Shown here in pieces: positions 61,393 through 64,000 of a DNA stretch of 64,000 nt (the stretch's first letter is position 1; the number at the start of each line of letters is the position of its first letter). The notes under the pieces are model-generated. The model searched no databases. It saw nothing but the letters and a program-made list of their open reading frames with translations, and was not told the DNA's origin. The translations under genes were made by a program, and so were the position numbers. This DNA is from Streptomyces africanus (GTDB taxonomy: Bacteria; Actinomycetota; Actinomycetes; Streptomycetales; Streptomycetaceae), in contig NZ_MUKA01000054.1 in the NCBI RefSeq assembly GCF_002150735.1, forward strand, positions 1 through 64,000, given 5' to 3'.

Positions 61393-62922
61393 TCAGATGT
61401 CCCGGAAGATCTCGATCTGCGCCCCGATCGAGTTCAGCCGCTCCGCCAGGTCCTCGTAACCCCGGTTGATGACATACACGTTGCGCAGCACCGACGTGCC
61501 CTCCGCCGCCATCATCGCCAGCAGGACGACCACCGCGGGGCGCAGGGCCGGCGGGCACATCATCTCTGCGGCGCGCCAGCGGGTCGGGCCCTCGACCAGG
61601 ACGCGGTGCGGGTCGAGGAGCTGGAGTCGGCCGCCGAGGCGGTTCAGGTCCGTCAGGTAGATGGCGCGGTTGTCGTAGACCCAGTCGTGGATGAGGGTCT
61701 TGCCCTGGGCGACCGCCGCGATGGCCGCGAAGAACGGGACGTTGTCGATGTTCAGGCCGGGGAACGGCATGGGGTGGATCTTGTCGATCGGCGCCTCCAG
61801 CTTGGAGGGCCGTACGGTGAGGTCCACCAGCCGGGTGCGGCCGTTGTCGGCGAAGTACTCGGGCGTGCGGTCGTGGTCGAGGCCCATCTCCTCCAGGACC
61901 GCCAGCTCGATCTCCAGGAACTCGATCGGCACGCGGCGCACCGTCAGCTCCGACTCGGTGACCACGGCCGCCGCGACCAGGCTCATCGCCTCGACCGGGT
62001 CCTCGGAGGGGGAGTAGTCCACGTCGACGTCGATGGTCGGCACGCCGTGCACGGTGAGCGTGGTGGTGCCGATGCCGTCGACCTTGACGCCGAGGGCCTC
62101 CAGGAAGAAGCACAGGTCCTGGACCATGTAGTTGGAGGAGGCGTTGCGGATGACGGTGGTGCCGTCGTGCCGGGCGGCGGCCAGCAGCGCGTTCTCGGTC
62201 ACCGTGTCGCCGCGCTCGGTCAGCACGATGGGGCGGTCGGGGCGGACCGAGCGGTCGACCCTCGCGTGGTACTGGCCCTCGGTGGCCGCGATGTCGAGAC
62301 CGAACCGGCGCAGGGCGATCATGTGCGGCTCGACCGTGCGTGTGCCGAGGTCGCAGCCGCCGGCGTAGGGCAGCTTGAAGGAGTCCATGCGGTGCAGCAG
62401 CGGACCGAGGAACATGATGATCGAGCGGGTGCGGCGGGCCGCGTCCGCGTCGATCGCCGCCAGGTCCAGCTCGGCCGACGGCACGATCTCCAGGTCGACA
62501 CCGTCGTTGATCCAGCGGGTGCGGACGCCGATCGAGCCCAGCACCTCCAGGAGGCGGTACACCTCCTCGATGCGGGCGACGCGGCGCAGCACCGTGCGCC
62601 CCTGGTTGAGCAGTGAGGCGCACAGCAGCGCCACGCACGCGTTCTTGCTCGTCTTCACGTCGATGGCGCCGGACAGCCGGCGGCCACCGACGACCCGCAG
62701 GTGCATCGGACCGGCGTAGCCGAGCGACACGATCTCGCTGTCGAGGGCCTCCCCGATACGCGCGATCATCTCAAGGCTGATGTTCTGGTTGCCGCGCTCG
62801 ATCCGGTTCACGGCGCTCTGGCTGGTGCCGAGCGCCTCCGCCAGCTGCGACTGGGTCCAGCCCCGGTGCTGCCGGGCGTCACGGATGAGCTTGCCGATGC
62901 GTACGAGGTAGTCGTCTGCCAT
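61393..62922 (-). CDS. XRE-type HTH domain fused to a MurA-like enolpyruvyl transferase
   Basis: A 509-residue fusion. Residues 1-~70 are a Cro/XRE helix-turn-helix (GWTQSQLAEALGTSQSAVNR, IERGNQNISLEMIARI). Residues ~75-509 are an EPSP/MurA fold: KTSKNACVALLCASLL (Lys-Asn), the catalytic Cys in YAGGCDLGTRTVEPH, FPGLNIDNVPFFAAI (Asp) and VYVINRGYEDLAERL (Arg). MurA adds enolpyruvate to UDP-GlcNAc in the first step of peptidoglycan synthesis. Key residues are kept, so it may be active as a second MurA. The HTH suggests DNA binding as well. A palindrome starts 11 nt upstream of ATG 62922, hinting at autoregulation. Confidence 0.9.
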   Translation of the reverse strand: MADDYLVRIGKLIRDARQHRGWTQSQLAEALGTSQSAVNRIERGNQNISLEMIARIGEALDSEIVSLGYAGPMHLRVVGGRRLSGAIDVKTSKNACVALLCASLLNQGRTVLRRVARIEEVYRLLEVLGSIGVRTRWINDGVDLEIVPSAELDLAAIDADAARRTRSIIMFLGPLLHRMDSFKLPYAGGCDLGTRTVEPHMIALRRFGLDIAATEGQYHARVDRSVRPDRPIVLTERGDTVTENALLAAARHDGTTVIRNASSNYMVQDLCFFLEALGVKVDGIGTTTLTVHGVPTIDVDVDYSPSEDPVEAMSLVAAAVVTESELTVRRVPIEFLEIELAVLEEMGLDHDRTPEYFADNGRTRLVDLTVRPSKLEAPIDKIHPMPFPGLNIDNVPFFAAIAAVAQGKTLIHDWVYDNRAIYLTDLNRLGGRLQLLDPHRVLVEGPTRWRAAEMMCPPALRPAVVVLLAMMAAEGTSVLRNVYVINRGYEDLAERLNSIGAQIEIFRDI

Positions 62923-62932
62923 GCGGTTGAGG

Positions 62933-62950
62933 TTATCTCAGATATGAGAT
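62933..62950. promoter_or_regulatory. Palindrome upstream of the HTH-MurA gene
   Basis: TTATCTCAGATATGAGAT contains arms ATCTCA (62935-62940) and TGAGAT (62945-62950). TTATCTC-n6-GAGAT has the same spacing as the site upstream of aconitase (63323-63340). It covers positions -11 to -28 relative to the start codon of the leftward gene. Confidence 0.55.
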
Positions 62951-63006
62951 GGGACTCGGCTGGGGGGTCCATTCGGGTGACGGGAGGTCAATCCTCCCTG
63001 GTGGCT

Positions 63007-63207
63007 TCAGGGTCGGCGACTCGTGCGCGTACGCCGCCACCCGAAAGGTCCGGGCAGATCCATGGATGTCGTGCGACGTCCCGTACTGCTGCGGGTGTGA
63101 CGCGGGCCGTTCTTTCCGCCGCCGGTCGTGATGGACCAGGAGCGCTTGTTGATGTTCAGGCGCACCCCCGGAAGGATCCGGAAACTCTTGCGGAACGTGA
63201 GCGGCAT
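63007..63207 (-). CDS. DUF4236 domain small protein
   Basis: A 66-residue basic protein starting MPLTFRKSFRILPGVRLNIN and continuing KRSWSITTGG, the DUF4236 signature (family usually opens with FRKS...PGVRLN.SK). GGAGAGGAG is well spaced before ATG 63207. The C-terminus is Arg/Thr rich. Function of DUF4236 is unknown. It is divergent from the aconitase gene. Confidence 0.8.
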   Translation of the reverse strand: MPLTFRKSFRILPGVRLNINKRSWSITTGGGKNGPRHTRSSTGRRTTSMDLPGPFGWRRTRTSRRP

Positions 63208-63323
63208 GCCTGTCTCCTCTCCGTTTGCGGCGTGGACTTCTGGTTCGGATACCCCGGAGAGGGATGTGCATGACCGCATGACGGACGCCGGGGCATGACC
63301 TACGGGCCCCGGTGTACTAGAGT

Positions 63324-63341
63324 TATCTCGACATCGAGATA
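63324..63341. promoter_or_regulatory. 18-bp palindrome upstream of aconitase
   Basis: TATCTCGA-CA-TCGAGATA, two perfect 8-bp arms around a 2-nt centre, lies 130 nt before the aconitase start and 117 nt before the divergent DUF4236 start. It shares TTATCTC-n6-GAGAT with the palindrome upstream of the HTH-MurA gene, so one regulator could bind both. Confidence 0.65.
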
Positions 63342-63383
63342 TCTGCCGGGGAGCACCGCAGCCGCCAGCCCGGTAAGGCCTAC

Positions 63384-63402
63384 CTAACTTAGCCTTACCT
63401 TA
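63384..63402. promoter_or_regulatory. Iron-box-like site (DmdR1/IdeR type) upstream of aconitase
   Basis: CTAACTTAGCCTTACCTTA matches the reverse complement of the actinobacterial iron-box consensus (TTAGGTTAGGCTAACCTAA) at 14 of 19 positions counted by eye. It lies 69 nt upstream of the aconitase start. Aconitase is an iron-sulfur enzyme, so iron control is plausible. Confidence 0.5.
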
Positions 63403-63470
63403 GCGGATCGGCCGAGATGCCGTGGCGGCAGGATCGTGGTGGTACGCGCACATCAATGAAGGAGACTGTC

Positions 63471-64000
63471 GTGTCGGCGAACAGCTTCGACGCCCGCAGC
63501 ACGCTGCAGGTGGGCGACGAGTCGTACGAGATCTTCCGGCTGGACAAGGTCGAGGGCGCCGCGCGCCTCCCTTACAGCCTGAAGGTGCTGCTGGAGAACC
63601 TCCTCCGCACCGAGGACGGCGCGAACATCACCGCCGACCACATCCGCGCCCTCGGCGGCTGGGACTCCCAGGCCCAGCCGTCGCAGGAGATCCAGTTCAC
63701 GCCGGCCCGCGTGATCATGCAGGACTTCACCGGCGTGCCCTGTGTCGTGGACCTCGCGACCATGCGTGAGGCCGTGAAGGAGCTGGGCGGCGACCCGGCG
63801 AAGGTCAACCCCCTCTCCCCGGCCGAGCTGGTCATCGACCACTCCGTCATCGCCGACAAGTTCGGCACCAACGAGGCCTTCGCGCAGAACGTCGAGCTGG
63901 AGTACGGCCGCAACAAGGAGCGCTACCAGTTCCTGCGCTGGGGCCAGACCGCCTTCGACGACTTCAAGGTCGTCCCGCCCGGCACCGGCATCGTCCACCA
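63471..64000 (+). CDS. acnA: Aconitate hydratase, N-terminal part (continues beyond window)
   Basis: The first 176 residues of an AcnA-type aconitase, which isomerises citrate and isocitrate in the TCA cycle with a 4Fe-4S cluster. Family marks are [40 protein letters not shown] and [14 protein letters not shown], as in bacterial AcnA and IRP1. GTG 63471 follows GAAGGAGA. The cluster Cys residues lie beyond the window. Confidence 0.95.
   Translation, partial: MSANSFDARSTLQVGDESYEIFRLDKVEGAARLPYSLKVLLENLLRTEDGANITADHIRALGGWDSQAQPSQEIQFTPARVIMQDFTGVPCVVDLATMREAVKELGGDPAKVNPLSPAELVIDHSVIADKFGTNEAFAQNVELEYGRNKERYQFLRWGQTAFDDFKVVPPGTGIVH

Noticed and set aside
63422-63769. 115-codon plus-strand frame over the aconitase start
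   Set aside because: Out of phase with the conserved aconitase sequence; the GTG at 63471 with its strong ribosome site is the real gene.

Overview
The window is high-GC actinobacterial chromosome, almost certainly Streptomyces. Coding density is high, GTG starts and GTGA/ATGA overlaps are frequent, and the gene families are streptomycete ones (SepF-like protein, DUF574 methyltransferase, DUF4236, HTH-MurA fusion, FxSxx-type peptide system). The order SepF-like protein ... arginine deiminase, ornithine carbamoyltransferase ... MurA-like protein, aconitase agrees with what I recall of the S. coelicolor SCO5967-SCO5999 stretch, interrupted by accessory blocks. That comparison is from memory and was not computed.

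Layout. 1-6.5 kb: the 5' part of a large assimilatory nitrate reductase that runs off the left edge, a SepF-like protein, an ATPase overlapping a MazG-like gene, two small hypotheticals and an F420-type oxidoreductase. 6.6-11.6 kb: a DUF574 methyltransferase and the hen1-pnkp RNA-repair pair. 11.7-23.3 kb: a conflict-type and peptide-modification locus. It holds a VMAP-like protein with an effector-associated domain, a MoxR AAA ATPase, a 1511-aa FxsT-like protein (vWA-like, NB-ARC, TPR), an alpha/beta hydrolase, a caspase-like protease with its own effector-associated domain, a short FxSxx-like precursor peptide and an HExxH peptide hydroxylase. This is the most interesting system here. 23.4-26.2 kb: arginine deiminase, ornithine carbamoyltransferase and an anti-sigma-type ATPase.

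26.5-33.8 kb: a CoA-dependent aminobenzoate/salicylate degradation cluster (enoyl-CoA hydratase, fused monooxygenase/reductase, PaaX regulator, aryl-CoA ligase, acyl-CoA dehydrogenase, RidA). Its two plus-strand operons share a promoter/operator motif. 33.9-39.5 kb: a secreted protein, an ArsR-like regulator, a methyltransferase and three PLP enzymes (cysteine desulfurase-like, cysteine synthase-rhodanese, Y4yA-like decarboxylase) that look like an orphan small-molecule pathway. 39.8-48.2 kb: a divergent Hsp70 system (J-like membrane protein, GrpE-like protein, Hsp70 with an inserted domain) next to a TPR/OmpA-like protein, an FHA protein and a Ser/Thr kinase. 48.4-57.3 kb: a secreted protein, a DUF488 protein and narGHJI followed by a SLAC1/TehA-type transporter.

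57.4-60.5 kb: a 5'-truncated Rhs/YD-repeat gene with a nuclease-like toxin tail and a DUF4304-type immunity gene, lower in GC and probably acquired. 60.8-64 kb: a hypothetical gene, an HTH-MurA fusion, a DUF4236 protein and the start of aconitase. Matching palindromes lie upstream of the MurA fusion and aconitase, and an iron-box-like site lies upstream of aconitase. I found no rRNA, tRNA, CRISPR array or intact insertion sequence.
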